Position numbers and translations under genes: made by a program. A DNA stretch of 38,044 nt from Stenotrophomonas chelatiphaga (GTDB taxonomy: Bacteria; Pseudomonadota; Gammaproteobacteria; Xanthomonadales; Xanthomonadaceae). This document shows, piece by piece, positions 16,385 to 24,246 of this stretch; the stretch's first letter is position 1, and each line of letters starts with the position of its first letter. The stretch covers positions 1-38,044 of the forward strand of contig NZ_LDJK01000065.1 in assembly GCF_001431535.1 (NCBI RefSeq). Direction: 5' to 3'. The notes beneath the pieces are model-generated. The model was not told the origin of the DNA and ran no database searches. It saw only the letters and a program-made list of their open reading frames with translations.

Positions 16385-16963
16385 TTACGGGATCCAGCCC
16401 AGCAACAGGTCCAGCCGCGCATGCACGTCGTCGATCTGCAGCAGCTGCAGCCGCTGTGATTCTTCCAGTGGCAGCAGCTGCGCCAGCTGCCAGCCTACCC
16501 AGGACGCCTGGTCGAGCAGCCCCGGCGTGGCCGGTGCATAGTCCTCGCCGGCCTGTTCGATGATGTGCTGCAGCAGGGTGGACAGCAGCGCGTGCTGCGG
16601 ACGCAGCTCGTCATCGGTATCCGGCGCGCACCAGCGCACCTCGCCGACCACCAGCCCGTTGTCGCGGACCCGGGTCTGCTCCACATGGAAGCGCCGCGCA
16701 CCGCGCAGCCGCAGCTGCAGCACGCCGTCGCTGCCCATGTCGAAATCATCCACCCGGGCTTCCACGCCGAACGCCGCCGGCACCGCAGGCGCCCCCACTT
16801 CATCGCCCTGCAGGATCAGGCACAGCCCGAATCCACCGCCGTCGCGGCTCGAATCACGCAGCATGTCCAGGTAACGCCGTTCGAACACGCGCAGGCCGAT
16901 GCTCGCGCCCGGCAACAGCACCGCGTGCAACGGAAACAACGGCAGCGTCGCGACCGCGCTCAT
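16385..16963 (-). CDS. LON substrate-binding domain protein
   Basis: Protein of 192 aa that is only the N-terminal (substrate-binding) domain of Lon, without ATPase or protease parts. The signature LPLFPLHAVLLPGASIGLRV is at residues 7-26, followed by FERRYLDMLRD and GDEVGAPAVPAAFGVEARVDDFD. The C-terminal half is helical (LLSTLLQHIIEQAGEDY). Its start overlaps the mpl stop (ATGA), so it is translated after mpl. Stand-alone LON-domain proteins are common in proteobacteria and have no settled function. Confidence 0.88.
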   Translation of the reverse strand: MSAVATLPLFPLHAVLLPGASIGLRVFERRYLDMLRDSSRDGGGFGLCLILQGDEVGAPAVPAAFGVEARVDDFDMGSDGVLQLRLRGARRFHVEQTRVRDNGLVVGEVRWCAPDTDDELRPQHALLSTLLQHIIEQAGEDYAPATPGLLDQASWVGWQLAQLLPLEESQRLQLLQIDDVHARLDLLLGWIP

Positions 16964-18324
16964 GACGCCTGCAGCTGCGCCAGGAAGCGCCGCGGCGCGG
17001 CGTCGAAGCCGCCATTGGACATGAACACCACGTGGTCACCGGCTTCGGCCAGGGCGTCCAGATCGGCCAGCAAGGCATCGGTGTCGGCCACTGCCAGGGC
17101 CTGGCCGCGTACGGCGTCCATCACCGCGGCGGCATCCCATTCCAGACCGGGCCGGTGCAGGAACACCACCGCATCGGCCAACGCCAGCGAAGGCGCCAGT
17201 GCCTGGGCATGTGCGCCCAGCCGCATCGAATTGCTGCGTGGCTCCATCGCCACCACGATGCGCGCATCGCCCACCCTGGCGCGCAGGCCTTCAAGGGTGG
17301 TGGCGATGGCCGTGGGGTGATGCGCGAAATCGTCATACACGGTGATGCCGCGCGCCTGGCCGATCACTTCCAGCCGGCGCTTGACGCTGTGGAAGCGCGA
17401 CAACGCCGGCAGCACGTCGGCCAGCACCACGCCCACGGCATGTGCGGCAGCCAGCGCAGCCAATCCATTGAGCACGTTGTGGCGGCCCAGCAATGCCCAG
17501 TGGACCTCGCCCACGCGCTGCCCGCGATGATGCACCACGAAGGCGCTGCCATCGGCGCTGAGCAGTTCGGCATGCCATTCCAGCGCAGGCTGGAAACCGA
17601 AGCGTTCCACCGGCGTCCAGCAGCCCATCGCCAGCACTTCGGCAAGGCGCGCGTCCTCGCCGTTGACGATCAGCCGTCCGCGTGCCGGGACGGTGCGCAC
17701 CAGATGGTGGAACTGGCGCTGGATCGCTGCGACGTCCGGGAAGATATCGGCATGGTCGTATTCGAGGTTGTTGAGGATCGCCACCAGCGGCCGGTAGTGC
17801 ACGAACTTGCTGCGCTTGTCGAAGAAGGCCGTGTCGTACTCATCGGCTTCGACGACGAACTCACGGCCCTGCCCCACGCGGGCGGACACGCCGAAATCCT
17901 CGGCGACGCCGCCGATCAGGAAGCCGGGCGCGCGACCGGCGGCTTCCAGCAGCCAAGCCAGGATGGTGGTGGTGGTGGTCTTGCCGTGGGTGCCGGCCAC
18001 GGCCAGCGTGTCGCGGCCCGGCAGCACCTGCTCGCTCAGCCACTGCGCACCGGAAATGTAGCGCTGGCCGGCATCGAGTACGGCTTCCACCGCCGGATTG
18101 CCCCGCGAGAGTGCGTTGCCGACCACCACCTCGGTGGTACCCGGCGGGACGCTGTCGGCGCGATAGCCCTGGTCCAGCTGTATTCCCAGCGTTTCCAGCT
18201 GGGTCGACATGGGCGGATAGATCGCCTGGTCGCTGCCGCTGACGGCATGGCCCAGCTCGCGCGCCAGCGCGGCCACGCCGCCCATGAAAGTGCCGGCGAT
18301 TCCAAGAATATGTACGTTGCTCAT
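16960..18324 (-). CDS. mpl: UDP-N-acetylmuramate:tripeptide ligase (murein recycling)
   Basis: Joins the recycled tripeptide L-Ala-gamma-D-Glu-meso-DAP to UDP-MurNAc, returning it to peptidoglycan synthesis. The protein is 454 aa from the ATG at 18324. Seen features are the N-terminal Rossmann domain HILGIAGTFMGGVAALAREL, the ATP loop AGTHGKTTTTT (about residues 110-120), the central EADEYDTAFFDKRSKFVHY and NNLEYDHADIFPD, and the C-terminal DDFAHHPTAI and AMEPRSNSMRLG. The DAP-recognising DEYD and NSMRLG segments separate Mpl from MurC. An ATG at 18333 is an alternative; I prefer 18324 because AACAAT lies seven bases before it (possible leaderless start). Confidence 0.94.
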   Translation of the reverse strand: MSNVHILGIAGTFMGGVAALARELGHAVSGSDQAIYPPMSTQLETLGIQLDQGYRADSVPPGTTEVVVGNALSRGNPAVEAVLDAGQRYISGAQWLSEQVLPGRDTLAVAGTHGKTTTTTILAWLLEAAGRAPGFLIGGVAEDFGVSARVGQGREFVVEADEYDTAFFDKRSKFVHYRPLVAILNNLEYDHADIFPDVAAIQRQFHHLVRTVPARGRLIVNGEDARLAEVLAMGCWTPVERFGFQPALEWHAELLSADGSAFVVHHRGQRVGEVHWALLGRHNVLNGLAALAAAHAVGVVLADVLPALSRFHSVKRRLEVIGQARGITVYDDFAHHPTAIATTLEGLRARVGDARIVVAMEPRSNSMRLGAHAQALAPSLALADAVVFLHRPGLEWDAAAVMDAVRGQALAVADTDALLADLDALAEAGDHVVFMSNGGFDAAPRRFLAQLQAS

Positions 18325-18331
18325 GACCCGC

Positions 18332-18337
18332 ATTGTT
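18332..18337 (-). promoter_or_regulatory. -10-like hexamer before mpl, probable leaderless
   Basis: AACAAT on the minus strand, seven bases before the ATG at 18324. It overlaps the alternative ATG at 18333, which argues against using that codon. Confidence 0.4.
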
Positions 18338-18459
18338 ACCGATCGACCCGGCGATGGGCCATCCTGCCCAGCAAGGCGTCAGATAAATCCGACACCGGGC
18401 TCAGACAAAGCCAATGGCGTGTCAGGGAAATCCTGATAGCGGCAGCCTATGAAGATCGA

Positions 18460-18611
18460 CACAATTCACATCGCCAGCCGCAGTTCCCAACCGGTCCTAC
18501 TCCCCAAGAGGCCATCCCCATGGGAGCTCACGCTGCGGGGCCCTGAGCAAGCCCACCGCTGGCTTTAAAATGACACAGGCCTGGTCCGGAGGGACCAGGC
18601 CTGTGTTTTTT
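18460..18611 (+). ncRNA. Candidate small RNA with C-rich loops
   Basis: The 300-bp gap between mpl and adk holds no convincing gene but ends in a perfect plus-strand terminator (18573-18611), while no plus-strand gene lies upstream. Just before it are two small hairpins exposing cytosines: CCTACT-CCCCA-AGAGG (18496-18511, one bulged A) and CCAT-CCCC-ATGG (18512-18523), and then a GC-rich segment. C-rich loops could pair with Shine-Dalgarno sequences. The design resembles the Xanthomonas sRNA sX13, but I cannot confirm homology from memory. The 5' end is uncertain: CACAAT at 18460 would start it near 18472. Confidence 0.55.
18573..18611 (+). terminator. Strong intrinsic terminator between mpl and adk
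   Basis: ACACAGGCCTGGTCC (18573-18587) pairs perfectly over 15 bp with GGACCAGGCCTGTGT across a GGAG loop, followed on the plus strand by TTTTT. On the minus strand CATTTTAAA follows, a weaker tail that might also end adk transcription. Confidence 0.92.
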
Positions 18612-18639
18612 CAGGCGCCAACCGCACGCCTCGCCGGCC

Positions 18640-19209
18640 TCAGCCGGCCTTCGGCAGCACCGCGTGGATGCGCGCTTCGACTTCTTCCAGCTCGCCGATA
18701 CCATCCAGGCGCGCCAGGGTGCCGCGTTCGGCATAGAAATCGACCACCGGTGCGGTCTGCTGGGTGTAGACCTGCAGGCGCTGGCGGACCGCGTCCGGGC
18801 TGTCATCGGCGCGACCCTGTTCCTTGGCGCGGCCGGCCAGGCGCTCGATCAGCTGATCGGCGTCCACGTCCAGCTGCACCACTGCATCCAGCGGCTGGCC
18901 GATGTCCGCCAGCACGCCATCCAGCGCCTCGGCCTGGGCCACGTTGCGCGGATAGCCGTCCAGGATGAAGCCCTTGGCCACGTCAGGCTGGGACAGGCGC
19001 GAACGCAGCATGCCGAGCAGGATGTCGTCGGACACCAGGTTGCCGGCATCCATCACCGCCTTGGCCTGCTTGCCCAGCTCGGAACCGGCGGCCACTTCGG
19101 CGCGCAGCAGGTCGCCGGTGGAAATGTGGGCGATGCCGAGCTTTTCCTTCAGGCGCGTTGCCTGCGTACCCTTGCCCGAACCGGGCGGCCCCAACAGAAC
19201 CAATCGCAT
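18640..19209 (-). CDS. adk: Adenylate kinase
   Basis: Phosphotransfer between ATP and AMP giving two ADP; cytosolic. The protein is 189 aa. The P-loop GPPGSGKGT is at residues 7-15, the AMP-binding segments ISTGDLLRAEV (about 29-39) and FILDGYPRN (about 81-89) are intact. The LID is the short form: after RLAGRAKEQGRADDSPDAV there is no zinc-ribbon insert, as in Xanthomonas adenylate kinases of similar length. The gap to the divergent phosphofructokinase gene is 135 bp and carries two copies of AATGTCCCTG at 19306-19326. Confidence 0.96.
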   Translation of the reverse strand: MRLVLLGPPGSGKGTQATRLKEKLGIAHISTGDLLRAEVAAGSELGKQAKAVMDAGNLVSDDILLGMLRSRLSQPDVAKGFILDGYPRNVAQAEALDGVLADIGQPLDAVVQLDVDADQLIERLAGRAKEQGRADDSPDAVRQRLQVYTQQTAPVVDFYAERGTLARLDGIGELEEVEARIHAVLPKAG

Positions 19210-19344
19210 CTAGCTGACTCCAACGTGTTGAAATTCATGAACGTACGGCGTCCGGACTGACCGGTATCGCTGCACCGCAATACCCGCACTTTACCGCATC
19301 CGGGTAATGTCCCTGCAATGTCCCTGTCCCGACACGAGGTTCCG

Positions 19345-20601
19345 ATGCGCCAAGGCACCCTGCTCTACGCCCAGTCAGGCGGCGTCACCGCCGTCATCAA
19401 CGCCACCGCCTCGGCGGTGATCCAGGAAGCCCGCGCCCGCGGGGTCAAGGTGCTTGCCGCGCGCAACGGCATCCTCGGCGCGCTGCGCGAAGACCTGATC
19501 GACACCTCGCGCGAACCGATCAGTGCCATCCGCGCGCTGGCCCACACGCCCGGCGGCGCCTTCGGGTCCTGCCGCTACAAGCTCAAATCACTGCAACAGG
19601 ATGCGGCCCGTTACGACCGGTTGCTGGCGGTGCTGCAGGCGCATGGCGTGCGCTGGTTCCTGTACAACGGCGGCAACGATTCGGCCGACACCGCGTTGAA
19701 GGTGTCCGAACTGGCGCGCGAGCGCGGGGTCGAACTGAGCTGCATCGGCGTGCCCAAGACCATCGACAACGACCTGGCCGTGACCGACACCTGCCCCGGC
19801 TTCGGCTCGGCCGCCAAGTACACCGCGGTATCGGTACGCGAGGCAGCACTGGATGTCGCCGCCATGGCCGAAACCTCCACCCGCGTGTTCATCTACGAAG
19901 CGATGGGCCGCCACGCGGGCTGGCTGGCAGCGGCGGGCGGGCTGGCGGGCAGCGGACCGGACGAGGCTCCGCAGGTGATCCTGTTGCCCGAACGCGCCTA
20001 CGACGAAGCGGCCTTCCTGGCCAAGGTGCGCGCGGTGGTCGATCAGGTGGGCTACTGCGTGGTGGTGGCGTCGGAAGGCATCGCCACGGCTGATGGGACG
20101 TTCGTCGCCGACGCCGGTGGCGGCAAGGACTCCTTCGGCCATACCCAGCTGGGCGGCGTCGCCGCGCACCTGGCCGGCCGGGTCAAGGACCAGCTGGGTT
20201 TGAAAGTGCACTGGACCGTGCCCGACTACCTGCAGCGCTCGGCCCGCCACATCGCATCGAAAACCGACTTGGAACAGGCGCAGGCGGTGGGCCGTGCGGC
20301 GGTGCGGTTGGCGCTGGCCGGCCACAACGGGGTGATGCCGGTGATCGTGCGCAGCAGCGACAAGCCCTACCGCTGGAAGATCGAATCGGCGCCGCTGGCG
20401 AAGATCGCCAACCATGAAAAGAAGATGCCGGCCAGCTTCATCCGCAAGGATGGCTTCGGCATCACCGACAAGGCCCGGGCCTACCTGCAACCGCTGATCA
20501 AGGGCGAAGCCCCCCTGCCCTACGGGCCGGATGGGCTGCCGAAATACGTCACGCTGAAGAATGTCGGCGTCAAGAAAAAGCTGGAGCCGTTCGACGCCTG
20601 A
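19345..20601 (+). CDS. pfp: Pyrophosphate-dependent 6-phosphofructokinase
   Basis: Phosphorylates fructose 6-phosphate with PPi, reversibly, in the cytosol. The protein is 418 aa. The donor motif is GGNDS (109-113), with aspartate 112 where ATP-type enzymes carry glycine (GGDGS), and the catalytic stretch is GVPKTIDND (135-143), whose lysine 138 marks PPi use. This matches the PPi-type enzyme known from Xanthomonas. The ATG at 19345 follows CGAGG by 5-6 nt; an ATG at 19318 lacks a ribosome site. It lies near an H+-pumping pyrophosphatase and a soluble pyrophosphatase, which compete for or release the same PPi. A perfect hairpin follows. Confidence 0.95.
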   Translation: MRQGTLLYAQSGGVTAVINATASAVIQEARARGVKVLAARNGILGALREDLIDTSREPISAIRALAHTPGGAFGSCRYKLKSLQQDAARYDRLLAVLQAHGVRWFLYNGGNDSADTALKVSELARERGVELSCIGVPKTIDNDLAVTDTCPGFGSAAKYTAVSVREAALDVAAMAETSTRVFIYEAMGRHAGWLAAAGGLAGSGPDEAPQVILLPERAYDEAAFLAKVRAVVDQVGYCVVVASEGIATADGTFVADAGGGKDSFGHTQLGGVAAHLAGRVKDQLGLKVHWTVPDYLQRSARHIASKTDLEQAQAVGRAAVRLALAGHNGVMPVIVRSSDKPYRWKIESAPLAKIANHEKKMPASFIRKDGFGITDKARAYLQPLIKGEAPLPYGPDGLPKYVTLKNVGVKKKLEPFDA

Positions 20602-20612
20602 GGCGGATGCCT

Positions 20613-20639
20613 GTCGCGCCGGGCGTGGCCCGGCGCGAC
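20613..20639. terminator. Perfect GC-rich hairpin between convergent genes
   Basis: GTCGCGCCGGGC and GCCCGGCGCGAC pair over 12 bp around GTG, between the pfp stop and the stop of the secreted protein gene. There is no T-run; it may be a bidirectional barrier or a REP-like element. Confidence 0.55.
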
Positions 20640-20644
20640 CGGTT

Positions 20645-21148
20645 CTACGGGCAGGCCTTGCCTTCCATCTGCAGCTGCGCGGCGAACATCGTCACCTGCG
20701 GGATCTTGCCGCTGCTGGCCTGCTTCTTGGCGTCTTCCAGATAGATGCGCGACTGGCCCTGGCCGTCGCGTTCGGTGGCCGGCGCCACCGGCAGCCGCCA
20801 CACCCGCACCACCGCCTGCTGGGCGGGACACGCCGCCGACGGCACGCGGATCACGTCGTTGAGCTTCCATCCCTTGGCCTCGCTGGGCTGCGCCTTGGCG
20901 TAATCCACGAAGCGCGCGCGGGGCTGGCACTGCTCGCTGCTGCGTACCGGTGCGAAGCGGTAGGGCTGCGCCGCATCGCCGGTGAAGGCGCCTTCCAGGC
21001 GGGCGCAGGCTTCGGGAATCTGGCGCAGCGTATGCACCGCCCCGACCGCCTGCGCCGAACCCACCGCACGCTGCAGCTCGGGCGTTTCCACCGCCAGCGC
21101 GGGCAGGGCAGGAACCAGCAGGGCCATCATCAGCAGGGGCAGGCGCAT
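20645..21148 (-). CDS. Secreted protein of unknown function
   Basis: Protein of 167 aa with a Sec signal peptide (MRLPLLMMALLVPALPALA, cut before VETPEL). The mature part has four cysteines (in PEACARL, SEQCQPRARF, SAACPAQ and the C-terminal GKACP) that could form two periplasmic disulfides. I recognise no domain. The ATG at 21148 follows GGAG by about 8 nt. It is convergent with pfp and divergent from hppA across 240 bp. Confidence 0.8.
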   Translation of the reverse strand: MRLPLLMMALLVPALPALAVETPELQRAVGSAQAVGAVHTLRQIPEACARLEGAFTGDAAQPYRFAPVRSSEQCQPRARFVDYAKAQPSEAKGWKLNDVIRVPSAACPAQQAVVRVWRLPVAPATERDGQGQSRIYLEDAKKQASSGKIPQVTMFAAQLQMEGKACP

Positions 21149-21336
21149 CGGTGTTCTCCACGACAGTAATGGCCGCACGGTCGCAGAGCCTGGCTTAACC
21201 GCGTGCAAAGGCTGGCGCCTGCTGGCCCCGGACCGCATACTGCGGCCACCAGGGAATGCTGAACACCGCCATACGTCGGACGACCATCATGGTCTGTTAC
21301 GGGTTGGTTCCAAGGCTGCAGCCCGTCGTCCCCCTC

Positions 21337-21374
21337 GTGGTGAAGTTCACCACCGCTGGATGTTCTTTCATCCA
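21337..21374 (+). promoter_or_regulatory. Tandem hairpins in the hppA leader
   Basis: GTGGTGAA-G-TTCACCAC (21337-21353) is a perfect palindrome and TGGATG-TTCTTT-CATCCA (21357-21374) a perfect 6-bp stem. They stand back to back 5 bp before the ribosome site GGGAGAGG of hppA. They could be an operator (first) or control access to the ribosome site. Confidence 0.5.
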
Positions 21375-21388
21375 CACCGGGAGAGGTC

Positions 21389-23416
21389 ATGCTGGAACGT
21401 CACGGGCTGTCACTGGCGCTGCTGTGCGCCGTCATCGCAATCCTGTTCGGAATCGTCTCGGCGCGCTGGATCCTGCGCCAACCCAGTGGCAACGCACGCA
21501 TGGCGGAGATCGCCGGCGCGATCCAGGAAGGCGCCCGTGCGTACCTCAACCGCCAGTACCTGACCATCGGCATCGCCGGCGCCGTGCTGTTCGTGCTGGT
21601 CGGCATCTTCCTGAGCTGGTACACCGCCATTGGGTTTGCGATCGGCGCGGTGTTGTCCGGTGCCGCCGGCTACATCGGCATGAACGTCTCGGTGCGCGCC
21701 AACGTACGCACCGCCGAAGCGGCGCGGCACGGCATCAGCGCGGCGATGGACGTGGCGTTCCGCGGCGGTGCCATCACCGGCATGCTGGTGGTCGGGCTGG
21801 GACTGCTGGGCGTTGCCGGCTACTACGCCATCCTGCTGCGGCTGGGGCTGGACGTGGCGCAGGCCCTGCACGCACTGGTGGGACTGGCGTTCGGCTCGTC
21901 GCTCATTTCGATCTTCGCGCGCCTCGGCGGCGGCATCTTCACCAAGGGCGCGGACGTCGGTGCCGATCTGGTCGGCAAGGTGGAAGCCGGGATTCCCGAG
22001 GACGATCCGCGCAATCCCGCGGTCATCGCCGACAACGTTGGCGACAACGTCGGTGACTGCGCCGGCATGGCCGCCGACCTGTTCGAAACCTACGCGGTGA
22101 CGGTGATCGCCACCATGCTGCTGGGCAGCCTGATGATCGCCGAAGCCGGCCGCAACGCGGTGCTGTATCCGCTGGTACTGGGCGGGGTGTCGATCATCGC
22201 ATCGATCATCGGTGCGCTGTTCGTCAAGGTGAAGCCCGGTGGATCGATCATGGGCGCGCTGTACAAGGGGGTGATCGTGTCCGGGGTGCTGGCCGCGATC
22301 GCGTTCTATCCGGTCACCACCGCGCTGATGGATGACAATGTGTTCGGCCCGTACGCGCTGTACGGCTGCGCCTTGATCGGCCTGGTGCTGACCGGCCTGA
22401 TCGTGTGGATCACCGAGTACTACACCGGCACCCAGTACAAGCCGGTGCAGCACGTGGCGCAGGCGTCCACCACCGGCCACGGCACCAACATCATCGCCGG
22501 GCTGGGGATCTCGATGAAATCCACCGCGCTGCCGGTGATCGCGGTGTGCGCCGCCATCTGGGGCGCACATGCACTGGCCGGGTTGTACGGCATCGCCATC
22601 GCGGCCACCGCGATGCTGTCGATGGCCGGCATGATCGTCGCGCTGGATGCCTACGGCCCGATCACCGACAACGCCGGGGGCATCGCCGAAATGGCCGACC
22701 TGCCGCCGGAAATCCGCGCCATCACCGATCCGCTGGATGCCGTCGGCAACACCACCAAGGCGGTCACCAAGGGCTATGCGATCGGCTCGGCGGCGCTGGC
22801 CGCACTGGTGCTGTTCGCCGATTACACGCACAACCTGCAGGCGGCCAATCCGGGCATCGAATTCCGCTTCGACCTGTCCGACCACGAAGTGATCATCGGC
22901 CTGCTGATCGGCGGGTTGATCCCCTATCTGTTCGGTGCGATGGCAATGGAAGCGGTGGGCCGTGCGGCCAGCGCGGTGGTGGAAGAGGTCCGCCGCCAGT
23001 TCCGCGAAATCCCCGGCATCATGCAGGGCACCGGCAAACCGCAGTACGACCGTGCCGTGGACATGCTGACCCGTTCGGCGATCCGCGAAATGATCGTTCC
23101 GTCACTGCTGCCGGTCGCCGTGCCGGTGGTGGTCGGCCTGCTGCTGGGGCCGCGCGCACTCGGCGGGCTGCTGATCGGCACCATCGTCACCGGTCTGTTC
23201 GTGGCGATCTCCATGACCACCGGCGGCGGTGCCTGGGACAACGCGAAGAAGTACATCGAAGATGGAAACTTCGGCGGCAAGGGCAGCGAGGCGCACAAGG
23301 CAGCGGTCACCGGCGATACCGTCGGCGATCCGTACAAGGACACCGCCGGGCCAGCGATCAACCCGCTGATCAAGATCATCAACATCGTGGCCTTGCTGCT
23401 GGTGCCGCTGCTCTGA
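21389..23416 (+). CDS. hppA: K+-independent proton-pumping membrane pyrophosphatase
   Basis: Inner-membrane enzyme of 675 aa with about 16 membrane spans that couples PPi hydrolysis to H+ export. The substrate site is seen in [11 protein letters not shown] (from D189), [20 protein letters not shown] and the C-terminal [19 protein letters not shown]. The lysine in [10 protein letters not shown] (K457) stands where K+-dependent enzymes carry alanine, so this is the K+-independent H+ type. The ATG at 21389 follows the strong site GGGAGAGG. It lies between PPi-dependent phosphofructokinase and soluble pyrophosphatase. A 42-bp interrupted palindrome follows its stop by 20 bp. Confidence 0.96.
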   Translation: MLERHGLSLALLCAVIAILFGIVSARWILRQPSGNARMAEIAGAIQEGARAYLNRQYLTIGIAGAVLFVLVGIFLSWYTAIGFAIGAVLSGAAGYIGMNVSVRANVRTAEAARHGISAAMDVAFRGGAITGMLVVGLGLLGVAGYYAILLRLGLDVAQALHALVGLAFGSSLISIFARLGGGIFTKGADVGADLVGKVEAGIPEDDPRNPAVIADNVGDNVGDCAGMAADLFETYAVTVIATMLLGSLMIAEAGRNAVLYPLVLGGVSIIASIIGALFVKVKPGGSIMGALYKGVIVSGVLAAIAFYPVTTALMDDNVFGPYALYGCALIGLVLTGLIVWITEYYTGTQYKPVQHVAQASTTGHGTNIIAGLGISMKSTALPVIAVCAAIWGAHALAGLYGIAIAATAMLSMAGMIVALDAYGPITDNAGGIAEMADLPPEIRAITDPLDAVGNTTKAVTKGYAIGSAALAALVLFADYTHNLQAANPGIEFRFDLSDHEVIIGLLIGGLIPYLFGAMAMEAVGRAASAVVEEVRRQFREIPGIMQGTGKPQYDRAVDMLTRSAIREMIVPSLLPVAVPVVVGLLLGPRALGGLLIGTIVTGLFVAISMTTGGGAWDNAKKYIEDGNFGGKGSEAHKAAVTGDTVGDPYKDTAGPAINPLIKIINIVALLLVPLL

Positions 23417-23436
23417 AAACAGCGACGCTGACAGCG

Positions 23437-23478
23437 GCGGGCGCGCTGTGATGGGCACATCCATCACATCGCGCCCGC
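23437..23478. repeat. 42-bp interrupted palindrome after hppA
   Basis: GCGGGCGCG pairs with CGCGCCCGC and, inside it, TGTGATGG pairs with CCATCACA, separated by one C/T mismatch and closed by GCACAT. As RNA it is a very stable 17-bp hairpin. No T-run follows, so it may stabilise the hppA mRNA end, stop transcription imperfectly, or be a small mobile palindrome. Confidence 0.7.
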
Positions 23479-23490
23479 GCAGGATCGCGG

Positions 23491-23496
23491 CATAAT
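23491..23496 (+). promoter_or_regulatory. -10-like hexamer before DUF2789
   Basis: CATAAT lies 33 bp before the DUF2789 ATG and 4 bp before the ATG of a ten-codon open frame (23501-23533) whose TGA overlaps the DUF2789 start. No clear -35; the upstream DNA is the 42-bp palindrome. Confidence 0.4.
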
Positions 23497-23529
23497 GCCG
23501 ATGACTTTTCCAGCAGATGCCGCCAGACG

Positions 23530-23787
23530 ATGATCACCACCGAACCGAACATGACCAACCTGTTCCTGCAGCTCGGCCTGGAAGCAGGTGAGAACGACAT
23601 CCGCGACTTCATCCTGCAGCACCAGCTGCCCGCGGAGATCAAGGTCACCGCGGCCGCATTCTGGAGCGAAGGACAGCGTCATTTCCTCGCCGAATCGCTG
23701 AAGTCGGACAATGACTGGGCAATCGTGGTCGATGAACTCAATGAAGCGCTGCACAGCGACGCCAGCGCGCAGGCCACCCAGGCCTGA
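23530..23787 (+). CDS. DUF2789 family protein
   Basis: Protein of 85 aa. The conserved pattern TNLFLQLGLEAGENDIRDFI and HQLPAEIKVTAAAFWSEGQRHFLAESLKSDNDWAIVVDELNEAL fits DUF2789, given here by its key residues NLFLQLGL, FWSEGQRHFL and DWAIVVDELN. It is acidic, helical, cytosolic and without known function. No ribosome site precedes the ATG at 23530; instead a ten-codon frame ends on it as ATGA, so it may be translated by coupling. It is convergent with the six-cysteine genes, 15 bp away. Confidence 0.85.
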   Translation: MITTEPNMTNLFLQLGLEAGENDIRDFILQHQLPAEIKVTAAAFWSEGQRHFLAESLKSDNDWAIVVDELNEALHSDASAQATQA

Positions 23788-23802
23788 GCCGGTTCCAGCG
23801 GA

Positions 23803-24246
23803 TCACAGACAGTCGGTCAGTGCCTGGTAGGTGCTGACGCCGGTGCCAGGCAGCGGCGTATCCAGCGCGTCCGGCCCGCTCAGTCGTTCAAGCAATGTCG
23901 CCAGCGACGTGCCGGCCACCACCGGCAGCGGGCAGGCCCAGGTCCGCGCGTTCACCTCCGGAAGTGCGGCGGTCGGACTGACGTAGGCATAGCTGCCGGC
24001 AAAGCTCCACAGGCATCCGGCAACCACGCCGCTGCGGCTGCCAACGGCGCAGCGCAGCTGCAGTGCGCGCAGGTTGCCGTAGTCGCCTTCGCAGAAGGTA
24101 TCGCCACAGATATTGTCGAAGCCACGGACCAGCGCGCGCTCCATCACCGCAAACGCGGCGTCGCCCTGGCCCGCGGCCGGGTAATCACGCGCATCCACGT
24201 GGGTTCCCGGCGCGAGCCCAAGCAGCAGCAGGCCGGCCACGATCAT
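23803..24246 (-). CDS. Secreted six-cysteine protein, paralogue A (unknown)
   Basis: Protein of 147 aa with a signal peptide (MIVAGLLLLGLAPGTHVDA, then RDYPAA). It carries six cysteines spaced 4, 13, 11, 26 and 40 residues apart. The core QLRCAV, AGCLW, AGS, WACPLP, LPG and a terminal CL is shared with the upstream protein B, so the pair arose by duplication. The even cysteine count suggests three disulfides in the periplasm or outside. I recognise no family. The ATG at 24246 overlaps the stop of gene B (ATGA), so translation is coupled; a longer reading of nine residues is rejected for that reason. Confidence 0.8.
   Translation of the reverse strand: MIVAGLLLLGLAPGTHVDARDYPAAGQGDAAFAVMERALVRGFDNICGDTFCEGDYGNLRALQLRCAVGSRSGVVAGCLWSFAGSYAYVSPTAALPEVNARTWACPLPVVAGTSLATLLERLSGPDALDTPLPGTGVSTYQALTDCL

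Noticed and set aside
17032..18546. Plus-strand open frame of 504 codons over mpl reaching into the small RNA region
   Set aside because: Antisense of a well-supported gene; its C-terminal part only chances to cross the intergenic gap.
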